The notes beneath the pieces were generated by a model. That model did no database searches. It was not told where the DNA came from and saw only the letters and a program-made list of their open reading frames with translations. A DNA stretch of 64,000 bases from Methylocystis sp. ATCC 49242 (GTDB lineage: Bacteria > Pseudomonadota > Alphaproteobacteria > Rhizobiales > Beijerinckiaceae): contig NZ_KE124774.1 of NCBI RefSeq assembly GCF_000188155.2, forward strand, positions 3,106,356 through 3,170,355. Reading direction: 5' to 3'. Within the stretch, counting starts at the first letter, position 1. Each line of letters starts with the position of its first letter. Positions 1 through 8,937 of the stretch are shown one piece after another. A program made the translations under genes and the position numbers.

Positions 1-210
1 CCGATTGTGGGTCAGGCCGCCTTTGCGGGGTCGAAACGACGGGCGGATTTTGCGATGGTAGTGTTAAGCGCCTTTTCGAAGAAGCCGATGTTTCTCCACG
101 AGAGCGAGAGAGCCGGAGGAGGGAATAAGCTTCCTCTTCGTCTCCGCACGCATCTCGCGGCAGGGGCGGTCGAAGGGGTAGGCGCCGAATTAAATCGAGG
201 ACTTGGTGAA
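1..210. other. Left-edge stretch without a recognised gene
   Basis: The reading frame of bolA stays open back to near the left edge, but the residues encoded before the bolA ATG resemble no family I recognise and bolA-like homology begins only after it. No convincing gene is seen on either strand. The stretch probably holds the bolA promoter. Confidence 0.4.
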
Positions 211-507
211 ATGACAAAGGATCAGGGTAAAGGCGTCGTCAAGGCCAGCATCACCAGCAAGCTGATCGAAGCGCTGGCGCCGGTTTCTTTGAACGTTATC
301 GACGAATCACACCACCATGCCGGCCACGGCCACCCCGGCGACAAGCGGCACGGCAACGAAAGCCACTTCAGGGTGGAGGTGGTGAGCGCAGCCTTCGAGG
401 GCAAGAGCCGGGTGCAGCGGCACCGGATGGTGAACGAGCTGCTGGCGCAGGAGATCGCCGAAGGCGTGCATGCGCTGGCGATCAGCGCAAAGGCGCCGGG
501 GGAGTAG
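211..507 (+). CDS. bolA: BolA family protein
   Basis: Small BolA/IbaG-type protein of 98 aa. BolA proteins bind monothiol glutaredoxins and [2Fe-2S] clusters and act in iron homeostasis or as stress morphogenes. Seen directly: an N-terminal helix (SITSKLIEAL), the DESHHHAGH segment with several His, the core signature AFEGKSRVQRHRMVNELL, and the C-terminal GVHALAI motif, all in canonical order and at canonical length. The frame is open further upstream, but the ATG at 211 has a GAGGA-type ribosome site about 9 nt ahead and gives the normal family size. It converges on the cysteine-rich secreted protein gene. Family assignment is firm; the exact partner is not known. Confidence 0.92.
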   Translation: MTKDQGKGVVKASITSKLIEALAPVSLNVIDESHHHAGHGHPGDKRHGNESHFRVEVVSAAFEGKSRVQRHRMVNELLAQEIAEGVHALAISAKAPGE

Positions 508-530
508 CCCTCCAGCGAAAAGGCGTCCCG

Positions 531-770
531 CTACCCGAAAATCTCCACCTCCTCCCCCTTCTCCAGCCGGTCGATGATGGCCCGGCAGGCGGGAGTCAGT
601 TTCTTCTTGTTGCGGGCGAGGCAGGCCTGCATGGGGGCGCCGTAGCCCACTCCCTCGCAATAGGCCTTGCCGTCCGAACCGCAGTCGCTGATCACCTGCC
701 GGAGCGGAACCGCCGGGGCGGGCGAAGCGGCGAAAAGCAGAAAGAGACAGGTCGGAACAAAAATTCTCAT
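531..770 (-). CDS. Secreted cysteine-rich small protein
   Basis: A 79-aa protein with a clear Sec signal peptide (MRIFVPTCLFLLFAASPAPA) and a short mature part with four spaced cysteines (DCGSDGK, YCEG, ACLAR, ACRAI). The spacing resembles the eukaryote-named cysteine-rich repeat family (PF00839 type), which also occurs in small alphaproteobacterial periplasmic proteins; this match is from memory. The mature cysteines may form two disulfides in the periplasm. The start at 770 is supported by the AAGGCGG sequence just upstream and by the signal peptide. It lies 29 nt downstream of the gene ending at 800 on the same strand, so the two may be co-transcribed. Function unknown. Confidence 0.75.
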   Translation of the reverse strand: MRIFVPTCLFLLFAASPAPAVPLRQVISDCGSDGKAYCEGVGYGAPMQACLARNKKKLTPACRAIIDRLEKGEEVEIFG

Positions 771-799
771 GGGACCGCCTTGGTGAAGCTTGATTGCGC

Positions 800-1099
800 T
801 CAGGAACGTATCGGCGCGCCCGTCTCGTCGCAATCCACCTCCGTCACTTCGTCGCCCATCTCGATCCGCGCATGGGCGAGCGTGCCGTCGTCGCGATAGG
901 CATAGGCGTGCGCGAGCTCGACCTCGCCATAGACGAGCTTTTCGCAGGTCGCGAGCCGTCCCGCCGGATCGTAGGTCGCACGGAAGAAAGTGTTGCGGTT
1001 CCCCAGCTCGGCGGCCTCCAGCGGCCGCACCAGCTTCAGCGGCAGGCGAACGCCGCTGTAGGTGAGAAAATAACGGTAATCCCGTCCGGCGTCGGACAT
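800..1099 (-). CDS. Small conserved hypothetical protein (DUF6156-like)
   Basis: A 99-aa soluble protein, probably all beta, with the pattern YFLTYSGVRLPLKLV near the N-terminus, then NRNTFFRATYD, CEKLVYGEVELAHAY and a final acidic part. I think this is the DUF6156 family, small proteins of unknown function in soil proteobacteria; that label is recalled and should be tested. The start at 1099 is fixed by a strong AAGGAGG ribosome site 8 nt upstream. There is no signal peptide or membrane segment. It is upstream of, and on the same strand as, the secreted cysteine-rich protein gene. Confidence 0.7.
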   Translation of the reverse strand: MSDAGRDYRYFLTYSGVRLPLKLVRPLEAAELGNRNTFFRATYDPAGRLATCEKLVYGEVELAHAYAYRDDGTLAHARIEMGDEVTEVDCDETGAPIRS

Positions 1100-1266
1100 C
1101 GGGCGATCCTCCTTCTCTTTATCGCCGCCGGCCGAAGAAAAAATCGCGCCAGCCCCGAAGCTCCCGGCCCCCGGCGGCATGGCGCTTGCGACCCGGGGCG
1201 CGGCGGCCCGGCGGCGGGCCGAAATTGTCGCAATCGCGACACCCCATTGTTCAAGGAGCGCGACAT

Positions 1267-1731
1267 ATGAGACTTGCGGAAAGTTATGCATCTGCGAGCG
1301 CCGAGGAGATCGGGAAAGCGCTCGCCGGCGGAAGGCTGGTCCTCTATTCCACCGGCCGGCCGCCGACGGCCGATCACGCCGTGACGCGCAGCGCCGCGCT
1401 CGCCGAATATGTCTTCGCGAGCCCGGCCTTCGACGCCGCCGGGGCGCCGCAATTCGGCGAGAACCCCGTCGCCGTCAAATCCGTCGGAACGCCCGGCTGG
1501 GCGCGGGCCTTCGCGCCCGATGGCGCGGTCGTCGCGGATTTTTCGGTCGGCCCCGGCGCGACGGAGATCAAGCTCGACGGGATTTCCGCGACCCCGGGCT
1601 TTCCGCTTAAGGTCGAATCCCTGAAGATCGCCCTTCCGGCGGAAAATGTGACCTGGGAAAAGACCGCGTTCGGCCATGTCTATGTGACGAGTTCCGAGGA
1701 CCGTTACCGGAAATTGTCCGTGCGTGGCTGA
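1267..1731 (+). CDS. Hypothetical protein resembling a small phage structural protein
   Basis: A 154-aa protein with a good AAGGAG ribosome site 7 nt before the ATG. Its layout (GGRLVLYSTGRPPTADHA, then ALAEYVFASPAFDAAGAP, then GTPGWARAFAPDGAVVADFSVG) follows a pattern I recall from short prophage-encoded proteins located among head and tail genes: G-K/R-L-x-I/L-Y-x-G-x-x-P, a short strand, P-A-F-G/D, then GTAGWFR. No other phage gene is nearby: the neighbours are small unknown genes and serC. If the resemblance holds, it is a solitary phage remnant or a domesticated domain. Base composition is like that of its neighbours. Function unknown. Confidence 0.6.
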   Translation: MRLAESYASASAEEIGKALAGGRLVLYSTGRPPTADHAVTRSAALAEYVFASPAFDAAGAPQFGENPVAVKSVGTPGWARAFAPDGAVVADFSVGPGATEIKLDGISATPGFPLKVESLKIALPAENVTWEKTAFGHVYVTSSEDRYRKLSVRG

Positions 1732-1827
1732 AACGACGGGGCGTCGGCGCGTCTTGACGATTTTGTGACGAGCGCTTAGCGCGGGGTCTCACTCGCGCCT
1801 CGCGCGATTCATCAGGACAACGCGCCC

Positions 1828-2994
1828 ATGGCCATCGCCAAACCCGCCGCGAAGCCGGCGAATCCCCGCTTTTCCTCCGGCCCCTGCGCCAAGCGTCCCG
1901 GCTGGGCGTTCGAGAATCTCGCCGGAGCGGCGCTCGGCCGTTCGCACCGCTCGAAGGCGGGCAAGGAGAAGCTCGCGCAGGCGATCGATCTTACCCGCGA
2001 GGTGCTGCGCGTGCCGGCGGATTACCGCATCGGCATTGTTCCAGCCTCCGACACCGGCGCCGTCGAAATGGCGCTGTGGTCGCTGCTCGGCCCGCGCGGC
2101 GTCGACGTGGCCGCCTGGGAGAGCTTTTCGGCCGACTGGGTGACGGACGTCATCAAGCAGTTGAAGTTGCCGAACGCACGCAGCTTCACCGCGCCCTTCG
2201 GCGAATTGCCGGATCTCTCGCAGATCGATTTCGACAATGATTTCGTCTTCGCCTGGAACGGGACGACAGCCGGCGTGCGCGTGCCCGATGCGGATTTTAT
2301 CCCCGCCGACCGCAAGGGCCTCACGATCTGCGACGCGACTTCCGCGGCCTTTGCCCAGCCGCTCGATTTCCCCAAGCTGGATGTCACGACCTACAGCTGG
2401 CAGAAAGTTATGGGCGGCGAGGCCGCGCATGGCGTGCTGATCCTCTCGCCGCGCGCCGTCGAGCGGCTCGAGAGCCACACGCCGGCGTGGCCCATGCCGA
2501 AGATTTTCAGATTGACGAAGAAGGGCAGGATCAACGAGGGGATTTTCCAGGGCGAGACGATCAACACGCCCTCGCTCCTCGCGGTCGAGGACTATCTCGA
2601 TGCGTTGAAATGGGGAAAGTCGATCGGCGGGCTTCCCGCCCTGATGGCGCGCTGCGACGCGAGCGCTTCTGTCATCGCCGATTGGGTCGCGAAAACGCCC
2701 TGGATCGATTTTCTCGCGAAAGACCCGGCGACCCGCTCCAACACCGGCGTCTGCCTCGTGTTTTCGGACGAGAGCGTCGCGAAGACGCCAGAGGCGCGCG
2801 CCGATCTCGCGAAGACGATGGTCGCGATGATCGAGAAGGAAGGCGCCGGGTACGATTTCGGCGCCTATCGCGACGCGCCCCCCGGCTTCCGAATCTGGTG
2901 TGGCGCGACAGTCGAGGCGAGCGACGTCGCGGCGCTCCTGCCATGGCTGGATTGGGCTTACGCCGAGGCGTCCGGGCTGGCGAAGGCGGCGTAA
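1828..2994 (+). CDS. serC: Phosphoserine aminotransferase
   Basis: Pyridoxal-phosphate enzyme converting 3-phosphohydroxypyruvate and glutamate to O-phosphoserine, the second step of serine biosynthesis. The 388-aa protein starts with [15 protein letters not shown] and carries the PLP Schiff-base lysine at about K193 in SWQKVMGGE, with D169 in the [10 protein letters not shown] segment as the likely cofactor-ring partner. Length and motifs match the alphaproteobacterial/Methanosarcina-type SerC rather than the 360-aa enterobacterial form. An AGGA sequence lies about 10 nt before the ATG. serA follows on the same strand after a 296-nt gap, giving two consecutive steps of the phosphorylated serine pathway. 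In a serine-cycle methylotroph this route also ties into C1 assimilation, but that is inference. Confidence 0.95.
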   Translation: MAIAKPAAKPANPRFSSGPCAKRPGWAFENLAGAALGRSHRSKAGKEKLAQAIDLTREVLRVPADYRIGIVPASDTGAVEMALWSLLGPRGVDVAAWESFSADWVTDVIKQLKLPNARSFTAPFGELPDLSQIDFDNDFVFAWNGTTAGVRVPDADFIPADRKGLTICDATSAAFAQPLDFPKLDVTTYSWQKVMGGEAAHGVLILSPRAVERLESHTPAWPMPKIFRLTKKGRINEGIFQGETINTPSLLAVEDYLDALKWGKSIGGLPALMARCDASASVIADWVAKTPWIDFLAKDPATRSNTGVCLVFSDESVAKTPEARADLAKTMVAMIEKEGAGYDFGAYRDAPPGFRIWCGATVEASDVAALLPWLDWAYAEASGLAKAA

Positions 2995-3290
2995 TCGGCC
3001 GCTGACTATCCTTCAGCGCGGGGCCGCAACCTCCCGCCTTCTCATTTTCGCGGCGGATTTCCCGGGGGAAATGCGCAGGATCGGTCCCGCCGTCGATCTT
3101 GCCGCCAGCCTCGCTTGTCTTTTCGGCGATGGAGCGCCTTCGGAGCGCCCTTCGCGTCGCAAACAGAACCATCGATATCGGCTATTGTCGCGAATCGGCT
3201 GCGCCGCTTCGGGATGTCCGCCAATGAGAACCGGCGCGCGCTTAAAGGCCCGGCCGAGCCGCCCGATCTTGCGCTTTTCAAAGGATGAAT

Positions 3291-4877
3291 ATGCCGCCTC
3301 GCGTCCTCATCTCCGACTCCCTCTCCCCCGCCGCCGTGCAGATTTTCCGCATGCGCGGACTCGACGTCGATTTCGAACCGACGCTGGGCAAGGACAGGGA
3401 CAGGCTGGCCGCGGTCATCGGGGATTATGACGGGCTCGCCATACGCTCCGCGACGAAGGTGACGGCGGAGATTATCGCCAGGGGGGGCCGTCTCAAGGTG
3501 ATTGGCCGCGCGGGCATCGGCGTCGACAATGTCGATATCCCCGCGGCGACGGCGCGGGGTGTGATCGTCATGAACACGCCCTTCGGCAATTCGGTCACCA
3601 CCGCGGAACACGCCATTGCGCTGATGTTCGCCCTCGCGCGCGAAATACCCGCCGCCGACGCCTCCACTCAGGCCGGCAAATGGGAGAAGAACCGCTTCAT
3701 GGGCGTCGAGATCACCGGCAAGACCCTGGGCGTGATCGGCTGCGGCAATGTCGGCGCCAATGTCGCGGAGCGCGCGCTGGGCCTCAAGATGCGCGTCATC
3801 GCCTTCGACCCCTTCCTGACCGAGGAGCGCGCGCAGGCGCTCGGCGTCGAGAAAGTGGAACTCGATGATCTCCTCGCCCGCGCGGATTTCATCACCATCC
3901 ACACGCCGCTCACCGCACAGACGAAGAATATCCTTTCGGCGGAGGCGCTGGCGAAGACCCGCAAGGGCGTGCGCGTCATCAATTGCGCGCGCGGCGGACT
4001 TCTCGACGAAGCCGCGTTGCGCAAGGCGCTCGACGACGGCCATGTCGCCGGCGCCGCGCTCGATGTCTTCGCGGTCGAGCCGGCGATGGAGAACCCGCTC
4101 TTCGGCCACGCCAATGTCGTCTGCACGCCCCATCTCGGCGCCTCGACGACCGAGGCGCAGGAGAAGGTCGCGCTGCAGATCGCCGAGCAGATGTCGGACT
4201 ATCTGACGCGCGGCGCGATCACCAACGCCGTCAATTTCCCCTCGATCAGCGCGGAGGAGGCGCCGCGTCTGAAGCCCTTTGCGGCTTTGGCCGAAAAACT
4301 CGGCCTTTTCGCCGGCCAGATCGCGCGTTCGGGCGTCGAGAATCTGTCGATCGTTTTCGAGGGCGCCATCGCGCATCAGAAGACCCGGGCGATTTCCGCG
4401 GCCGCGCTTTCCGGCCTCCTCAAGCCGATTCTCGAGGATGTGAATCCGGTTTCGGCGCCGGTCATTGCGAGGGAGCGGGGCGTCGCGGTGGAGGAAATCA
4501 CCCGCGACGCGCAGAGCGACTACGAATCGCTGCTCACTGTCAGCGCGAAGACGGCGCAGGGCGAGATCCGCGTTTCCGGAACTGTCTTTCACGACGGCAA
4601 GCCGCGAATCGCGCGGATCGGCGACATCGGGATCGACGCCGAATTCGCGCCCTCCATGATCTACACGGAGAATGAGGACAGGCCCGGCTTCATCGGCCGT
4701 TTCGCCGGCCTGCTCGGCGAGGCGAAGGTCAATATCGCGACTTTCGCGCTGGGGCGCGACATGCCCGGCGGCTGCGCCGTTGCGCTGGTCGCGATCGACG
4801 GCGAGCTGCCGGAGGACGTGCTCGCGGCCATTCGCGATCTGCCCGGCGTCAAGCAGGCGCTTACGCTCAGGTTCTAG
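3291..4877 (+). CDS. serA: D-3-phosphoglycerate dehydrogenase
   Basis: NAD-dependent first enzyme of serine biosynthesis, oxidising 3-phosphoglycerate to phosphohydroxypyruvate. About 528 aa: N-terminal substrate domain, Rossmann domain with GCGNVG near residue 150, catalytic Arg in INCARGGLLDE (about R234), Glu in FAVEPA (about E263) and His in TPHLGAST (about H281), then an intervening domain and a C-terminal ACT domain from about residue 455 (ENEDRPGFIGRFAGLLGE), the usual site of serine feedback. This is the long form with the extra regulatory domain. An ATG at 3285 is also in frame, but the AAAGGA sequence is correctly spaced only for the ATG at 3291. It follows serC; no serB was seen. 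Confidence 0.95.
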   Translation: MPPRVLISDSLSPAAVQIFRMRGLDVDFEPTLGKDRDRLAAVIGDYDGLAIRSATKVTAEIIARGGRLKVIGRAGIGVDNVDIPAATARGVIVMNTPFGNSVTTAEHAIALMFALAREIPAADASTQAGKWEKNRFMGVEITGKTLGVIGCGNVGANVAERALGLKMRVIAFDPFLTEERAQALGVEKVELDDLLARADFITIHTPLTAQTKNILSAEALAKTRKGVRVINCARGGLLDEAALRKALDDGHVAGAALDVFAVEPAMENPLFGHANVVCTPHLGASTTEAQEKVALQIAEQMSDYLTRGAITNAVNFPSISAEEAPRLKPFAALAEKLGLFAGQIARSGVENLSIVFEGAIAHQKTRAISAAALSGLLKPILEDVNPVSAPVIARERGVAVEEITRDAQSDYESLLTVSAKTAQGEIRVSGTVFHDGKPRIARIGDIGIDAEFAPSMIYTENEDRPGFIGRFAGLLGEAKVNIATFALGRDMPGGCAVALVAIDGELPEDVLAAIRDLPGVKQALTLRF

Positions 4878-5072
4878 TTTTCGTGCGAATGTGAACTGTT
4901 GCACGCCTGCAACTGTGGCGATGTAAATCGGCGTCAGACCTGCGTCTTGCCTGCTTGGCGCTTGCGAAGCCTTAACGCCTGCGGGACTAATCGTCGCAGA
5001 TGTAGCGTCCGTTCGCCGTTTTCAGCGGCGCGCGGCTGATCTCTCCTCTCCGACTGCGAACAAGGGAACAAC

Positions 5073-5690
5073 ATGCGGCGGCTCGTCCTTGCATTGATCT
5101 GCTTTTTCGGCGCCACCGGCGCCCTCTCTGCGCAAACGCTCGCGCGCAACACCGCGCAGCCGGCCTATGAACCCGACCCGCTGTCGGCGCTTTTCGGCGG
5201 CGCGCCCGCGGCTGCGCCCCAGACGCAGGACGGCCGCCCGCAGGCCGTCGCCATTCCGCGCGAGGTCGTTTCCTTCGACGCCAAATATGCGCCCGGCACG
5301 GTGGTCATCTCCACCAATGAGCGCCGGCTCTATTACGTGCTCGGCGACGGTCAGGCGATCCGCTACGGCGTCGGCGTCGGCCGTCCGGGCTTCGAATGGT
5401 CGGGCACGCGCTTCATTTCCAGCAAGCGAGAATGGCCGGACTGGACCCCGCCCGCGCAAATGCTCAAGCGCCGTCCCGACCTGCCGCGCCATATGGAAGG
5501 CGGCCTCAACAATCCGCTCGGCGCGCGCGCCATGTATCTCTCGGGCACGCTTTATCGCATCCACGGCTCCAACGAGCCGGAGACGATCGGCCAGGCCGTG
5601 TCCTCGGGCTGCATCCGCATGACGAATGACGACGTGGTCGATCTCTACAATCGCGTGAAGGTCGGCACCCGCGTGGTGGTGACGCGGTAA
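5073..5690 (+). CDS. L,D-transpeptidase (ErfK/YbiS/YcfS/YnhG family)
   Basis: Periplasmic cysteine peptidoglycan-modifying enzyme of 205 aa. A signal peptide (residues 1-20, ending ALSA) is followed by a Pro/Ala-rich linker and the YkuD catalytic domain from about residue 75. The active-site signature is complete: H164 in YRIHGSNEP and C180-R182 in SSGCIRMTN, spaced as in the HX(14-17)SHGCIR consensus. Such enzymes form 3-3 crosslinks or attach proteins to the cell wall; the specific reaction cannot be told from sequence. An AAGGGAAC sequence precedes the ATG. A strong terminator hairpin follows. Confidence 0.92.
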   Translation: MRRLVLALICFFGATGALSAQTLARNTAQPAYEPDPLSALFGGAPAAAPQTQDGRPQAVAIPREVVSFDAKYAPGTVVISTNERRLYYVLGDGQAIRYGVGVGRPGFEWSGTRFISSKREWPDWTPPAQMLKRRPDLPRHMEGGLNNPLGARAMYLSGTLYRIHGSNEPETIGQAVSSGCIRMTNDDVVDLYNRVKVGTRVVVTR

Positions 5691-5714
5691 GTTCTCCGCG
5701 ACATAAAAGAATTT

Positions 5715-5742
5715 AACGGCCGGCCCCTGCGCCGGCCGTTTT
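5715..5742. terminator. Bidirectional hairpin terminator between ldt and the DUF971 gene
   Basis: Perfect inverted repeat AACGGCCGGC / GCCGGCCGTT with a short loop, flanked by a T-run on the plus side and A-rich sequence on the other. It lies between two convergent genes and probably serves both. Confidence 0.8.
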
Positions 5743-6116
5743 CATTTCTCCCCCGGCCGGTCGCGGTCGAGTCCCTTGGCCTTCAGCTCCTCCAGATAGT
5801 CGGCGAAACTCTGCTCCGCCGTCTCTCCGAGCTTTCGCAGATAACGCCAGGTGTAGATGCCGGTGCGGTGCATGTCGTCGAAATCGAGCCGCACCGCGTA
5901 ATTGCCCACCGGGGCGACCGTCATGATGGCGACATTGCGTTTGCCGCCCACGGTCTTCTGGTCGGCGGGCGAATGGCCCTGCACCTCGGCGCTGGGGCTT
6001 CTCACCCGCAGCAATTCCGCGCTCAATGTGAAGGCTTCGCCGTCGTCGAAAGCGACGCGCAAGGCGCGGCCTTCGTCGAGGAGGCGAATTTCGGTGGGCC
6101 ATGGTTCTGCTGTCAA
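5742..6116 (-). CDS. DUF971 domain protein (gamma-butyrobetaine hydroxylase-like N-terminal domain)
   Basis: A 124-aa stand-alone DUF971/GBBH-like N-terminal domain: WPTEIRLLDEGRALRVAFDDGE, SAELLRVRSPSAEVQGH and the final DDMHRTGIYTWRYLRKLG motif with the typical H-x-T-G-I-Y-x-W-x-Y-L-R signature. Such domains bind zinc in eukaryotic hydroxylases, and in bacteria occur alone or fused to Mrp/ApbC-type iron-sulfur carrier ATPases. Their bacterial role is unproven. The C-terminal tail (KAKGLDRDRPGEK) is polar and probably disordered. It converges on the L,D-transpeptidase gene and shares its terminator. Confidence 0.85.
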   Translation of the reverse strand: MTAEPWPTEIRLLDEGRALRVAFDDGEAFTLSAELLRVRSPSAEVQGHSPADQKTVGGKRNVAIMTVAPVGNYAVRLDFDDMHRTGIYTWRYLRKLGETAEQSFADYLEELKAKGLDRDRPGEK

Positions 6117-6275
6117 TCGTTGCTCCTGAAGGCTTCGACGCTACTCCTGCGCCGGCGCCGACATATATGAGAAGCGGTCGCGAGGCCAAGCGCCGCTGAC
6201 CCCGGCGCGACGGATCGGGAATGATCCGCCTTCGGGGCGATTTTTGTCAAAAGCCTATTACGGAGGTTTTTCAAA

Positions 6276-6770
6276 ATGATCGTCAATGAAATCCAGCAAC
6301 CGCGTCCTTTCGATCTCGTGGGAAATCCGGTTCTCATCGGCGGCGTCGGAACGGGCTTCGAGGCGACGCTCCAATATCGCGTTCACGACGGCCACGACGA
6401 GCGCGCCGGTTTCTTCAACCTCGGCGGCGGGACGGGCGAGCATGGACAATTCCAGCTATCCGTGGATCTCACGGGCGCAGCCTTCCAGCTCGACCGCCTG
6501 TTCGTCGAGATCTACGAGGAGAGCGCCAACGACGGCTCCGAGATCAACAAGGTCATCGTGCCGGTCATTTACGGTCCGCGCATCGTTCCCGGCTACATCG
6601 GCTACCGGCTTCATCGGGTGAAGCGCGGCGACACGCTGGCGGCGATCGCGCGCGACAATTACGGCGACGCCAGCCGCTTCAACGATATTGCGCGGGCCAA
6701 TCCCGATATCATCAGCGATCCGAACCGCATTTTCGTCGGGCAGCTATTGAAAGTGCCGATCGGCGCATAG
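6276..6770 (+). CDS. Ig-like (Gmad2) and LysM domain protein
   Basis: A 164-aa protein with two domains. Residues about 8-100 resemble the Gmad2 immunoglobulin-like domain ([41 protein letters not shown]). Residues about 112-160 form one LysM motif ([23 protein letters not shown], then [14 protein letters not shown]), normally a peptidoglycan or polysaccharide binder. No classical signal peptide is visible, so export would need another route or the protein acts inside the cell; this is odd for a LysM protein, though such short forms exist. A GGAGG ribosome site sits 9 nt before the ATG. Confidence 0.8.
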   Translation: MIVNEIQQPRPFDLVGNPVLIGGVGTGFEATLQYRVHDGHDERAGFFNLGGGTGEHGQFQLSVDLTGAAFQLDRLFVEIYEESANDGSEINKVIVPVIYGPRIVPGYIGYRLHRVKRGDTLAAIARDNYGDASRFNDIARANPDIISDPNRIFVGQLLKVPIGA

Positions 6771-6776
6771 AAAACA

Positions 6777-6791
6777 CGCGGGCTTCCCGCG
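6777..6791 (+). terminator. Short hairpin after the Ig-like/LysM gene
   Basis: Six-base inverted repeat CGCGGG/CCCGCG with a CTT loop, 6 nt after the stop codon. No T-run follows, so this is only a weak terminator candidate. Confidence 0.3.
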
Positions 6792-6855
6792 ACTTGCTTC
6801 CGGCAATATATGTCTCGGCGGGATGGATACCGCCCGCCGTCGAGGGAAGCGCCGC

Positions 6856-7896
6856 ATGAACGCCCATTCGCAACCGCCCGCAGCCGCCGCAGAGCCCGCG
6901 CCGCTGATCGATCCCTTCGGCCGGGCGATTTCCTATGTGCGCGTCTCGGTCACCGATCGTTGCGACTTCCGCTGCGTCTATTGCATGTCCGAGCACATGA
7001 CCTTCCTGCCCCGGCGCGATCTGCTGACGCTGGAGGAGCTGGACCGGCTCTGCTCGGCTTTCGTCGCGCGCGGCACGAAGCGGCTGCGCATCACCGGCGG
7101 CGAGCCTCTGGTGCGTCACGACGTCATGACGCTGTTTCGCGCGCTCTCGCGTCATCTCGCCTCCGGCGCGCTGGAGGAATTGACTCTGACGACCAACGGA
7201 TCGCAACTCGCCCGCTTCGCCTCGGAACTCGTCGATTGCGGCGTGAAGCGCGTGAATGTCTCGCTCGACACGCTCGATCCCGGCCGTTTCCGAGCCCTTA
7301 CCCGGACCGGCGACCACGCGCGGGTGATGGCGGGCGTGGACGCGGCCCTTGCGGCCGGGCTCAGGGTGAAGCTCAACGCCGTGGCGCTGAAGGGCGTCAA
7401 CGAGGATGAATTCGTCCCCCTTGTGCGCTTCGCCCATGAGCGCGGCATGGACATGACCTTCATCGAGGTGATGCCGCTCGGCGAACTTGAGGGGCCGGAC
7501 CGCATCGACCAGTATCTGCCGATGCGCGAGGTGCGCGACCGTCTGGCCGAGACCTTCACCTTGACTGAGACTGATTACCGCACGGGCGGGCCCGCGCGCT
7601 ACATGCGCGTTTCCGAGACCGGCGGGCGCGTCGGCTTCATCACGCCGCTCACGCATAATTTCTGCGAGAGCTGCAATCGCGTGCGCGTCACCTGCACCGG
7701 CACGCTCTACATGTGCCTCGGGCAGGAGGACGCCGCCGATCTGCGCGCCCCCCTGCGCGAAAGCGCCGACGATGCGCCGCTCGTCGCGGCGATAGAGGCG
7801 GCCATCGCGCGCAAGCCCAAGGGTCACGACTTCGTCATCGACCGCGCGACGCAGGGCCCCGCCGTCTCGCGCCACATGAGCATGACGGGCGGCTGA
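6856..7896 (+). CDS. moaA: GTP 3',8-cyclase, molybdenum cofactor biosynthesis
   Basis: Radical SAM enzyme that converts GTP to 3',8-cyclo-GTP in the first step of molybdopterin synthesis. Seen: the N-terminal cluster motif CDFRCVYC (C36, C40, C43 with this start), the GG motif [10 protein letters not shown], and the C-terminal second-cluster motif [11 protein letters not shown] followed downstream by a third Cys (MCLG). It ends in the conserved Gly-Gly tail (SMTGG). An in-frame ATG at 6823 would add 11 residues, but GAGGGA with good spacing favours 6856. The hydroxyisobutyrate-dehydrogenase-type gene begins 4 nt after its stop, suggesting translational coupling with a gene of unrelated pathway. 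Confidence 0.95.
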   Translation: MNAHSQPPAAAAEPAPLIDPFGRAISYVRVSVTDRCDFRCVYCMSEHMTFLPRRDLLTLEELDRLCSAFVARGTKRLRITGGEPLVRHDVMTLFRALSRHLASGALEELTLTTNGSQLARFASELVDCGVKRVNVSLDTLDPGRFRALTRTGDHARVMAGVDAALAAGLRVKLNAVALKGVNEDEFVPLVRFAHERGMDMTFIEVMPLGELEGPDRIDQYLPMREVRDRLAETFTLTETDYRTGGPARYMRVSETGGRVGFITPLTHNFCESCNRVRVTCTGTLYMCLGQEDAADLRAPLRESADDAPLVAAIEAAIARKPKGHDFVIDRATQGPAVSRHMSMTGG

Positions 7897-7900
7897 TTAC

Positions 7901-8776
7901 ATGACCGACGCGAAGACCGTCGCCTTCATCGGGCTCGGCGTCATGGGCGGCCCCATGGCCCGCCATTTGGCGCGGCGCGGCCATCATGTGATCGCCTTCA
8001 ACCGGACGCAGGAGAAGGCGTGTCTCTTTGCGCAGCAACAGGCGGCGGAATGGGCGGCCACGCCGCGCGAAGCCGCCGCCGGCGCCGATTTCGTCTTCTC
8101 ATGCGTCGGCAATGACGACGATCTGCGCGCCGTCACGCTCGGACCGGACGGCGCCTTCGCGGGCATGAAGATCGGCGCTGTCTTCGTCGACCACACCACG
8201 GCTTCCGCCCATGTCGCGCGGGAACTCCACGCCGAGGCCGCGGCCTTCGGGCTGGGCTTTGTCGACGCGCCGGTTTCGGGCGGGCAGGCGGGCGCCGAGA
8301 ATGGCGCCCTCACGGTGATGTGCGGCGCCGAGCCCGATATTTATGCCAGGGCCGAGCCGGTCATCGCCGCCTACGCCCGCGCCTGCCGGCTCATGGGGCC
8401 GCCCGGCGCTGGCCAGCTCACCAAGATGGTGAATCAGATCGCTGTCGCCGGGCTGATCCAGAGCCTCTCGGAGGCTTTGCATTTCGCCCGGACCTCCGGC
8501 CTCGACGCGGAAAATGTGATCGACCTGCTGAAAAGCGGCGCGGCGCAGTCGTGGCAGATGGAGAACCGCGCCAAGACAATGCTCGCGGGCGAATTCGACT
8601 TCGGTTTCGCGGTCGAGTGGATGCGCAAGGATCTCTCCATCTGTCTTGCGGAGGCCCGCCGCAGTGGCGCGCGCCTGCCGGTCGCGGCGCTCGTCGACCA
8701 GTTCTACGCCGAGGTGGAGGCCATGGGCGGCAAGCGCTGGGACACGTCGAGTCTCATTGCGCGACTGGAACGATGA
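7901..8776 (+). CDS. NAD(P)-dependent beta-hydroxyacid dehydrogenase
   Basis: A 291-aa member of the 3-hydroxyisobutyrate / tartronate semialdehyde / succinic semialdehyde reductase family. N-terminal Rossmann motif GLGVMGGPMA (from residue 11), substrate-binding signature DAPVSGGQAGAENG (about 123-136), and the catalytic lysine K175 in GAGQLTKMVNQ. The substrate cannot be fixed from sequence; in a glyoxylate-handling organism a glyoxylate or tartronate semialdehyde reductase role is attractive but unproven. It begins 4 nt after moaA. Confidence 0.9.
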   Translation: MTDAKTVAFIGLGVMGGPMARHLARRGHHVIAFNRTQEKACLFAQQQAAEWAATPREAAAGADFVFSCVGNDDDLRAVTLGPDGAFAGMKIGAVFVDHTTASAHVARELHAEAAAFGLGFVDAPVSGGQAGAENGALTVMCGAEPDIYARAEPVIAAYARACRLMGPPGAGQLTKMVNQIAVAGLIQSLSEALHFARTSGLDAENVIDLLKSGAAQSWQMENRAKTMLAGEFDFGFAVEWMRKDLSICLAEARRSGARLPVAALVDQFYAEVEAMGGKRWDTSSLIARLER

Positions 8777-8937
8777 GGCGCAATTAAGGCGGCGCGAAAA
8801 TTTTTTTGCCTCGCGATGCAACCTTCGCACGAGTGCGGCGTTATCCCCCCAACAAAAAGAGGAACACCCAAGGCCGCGCATTGTTCGAGTAGCGCGACGA
8901 GGGACAAGACCTTTTTCACCCTATGGGAGGGGAATTC

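Noticed and set aside
3042-4904. A 620-codon open frame on the minus strand over serA
   Set aside because: It is opposite a clearly conserved serA, its product is a repetitive Arg/Gly/Asp-rich sequence without family resemblance, and such antisense frames are common in GC-rich DNA.
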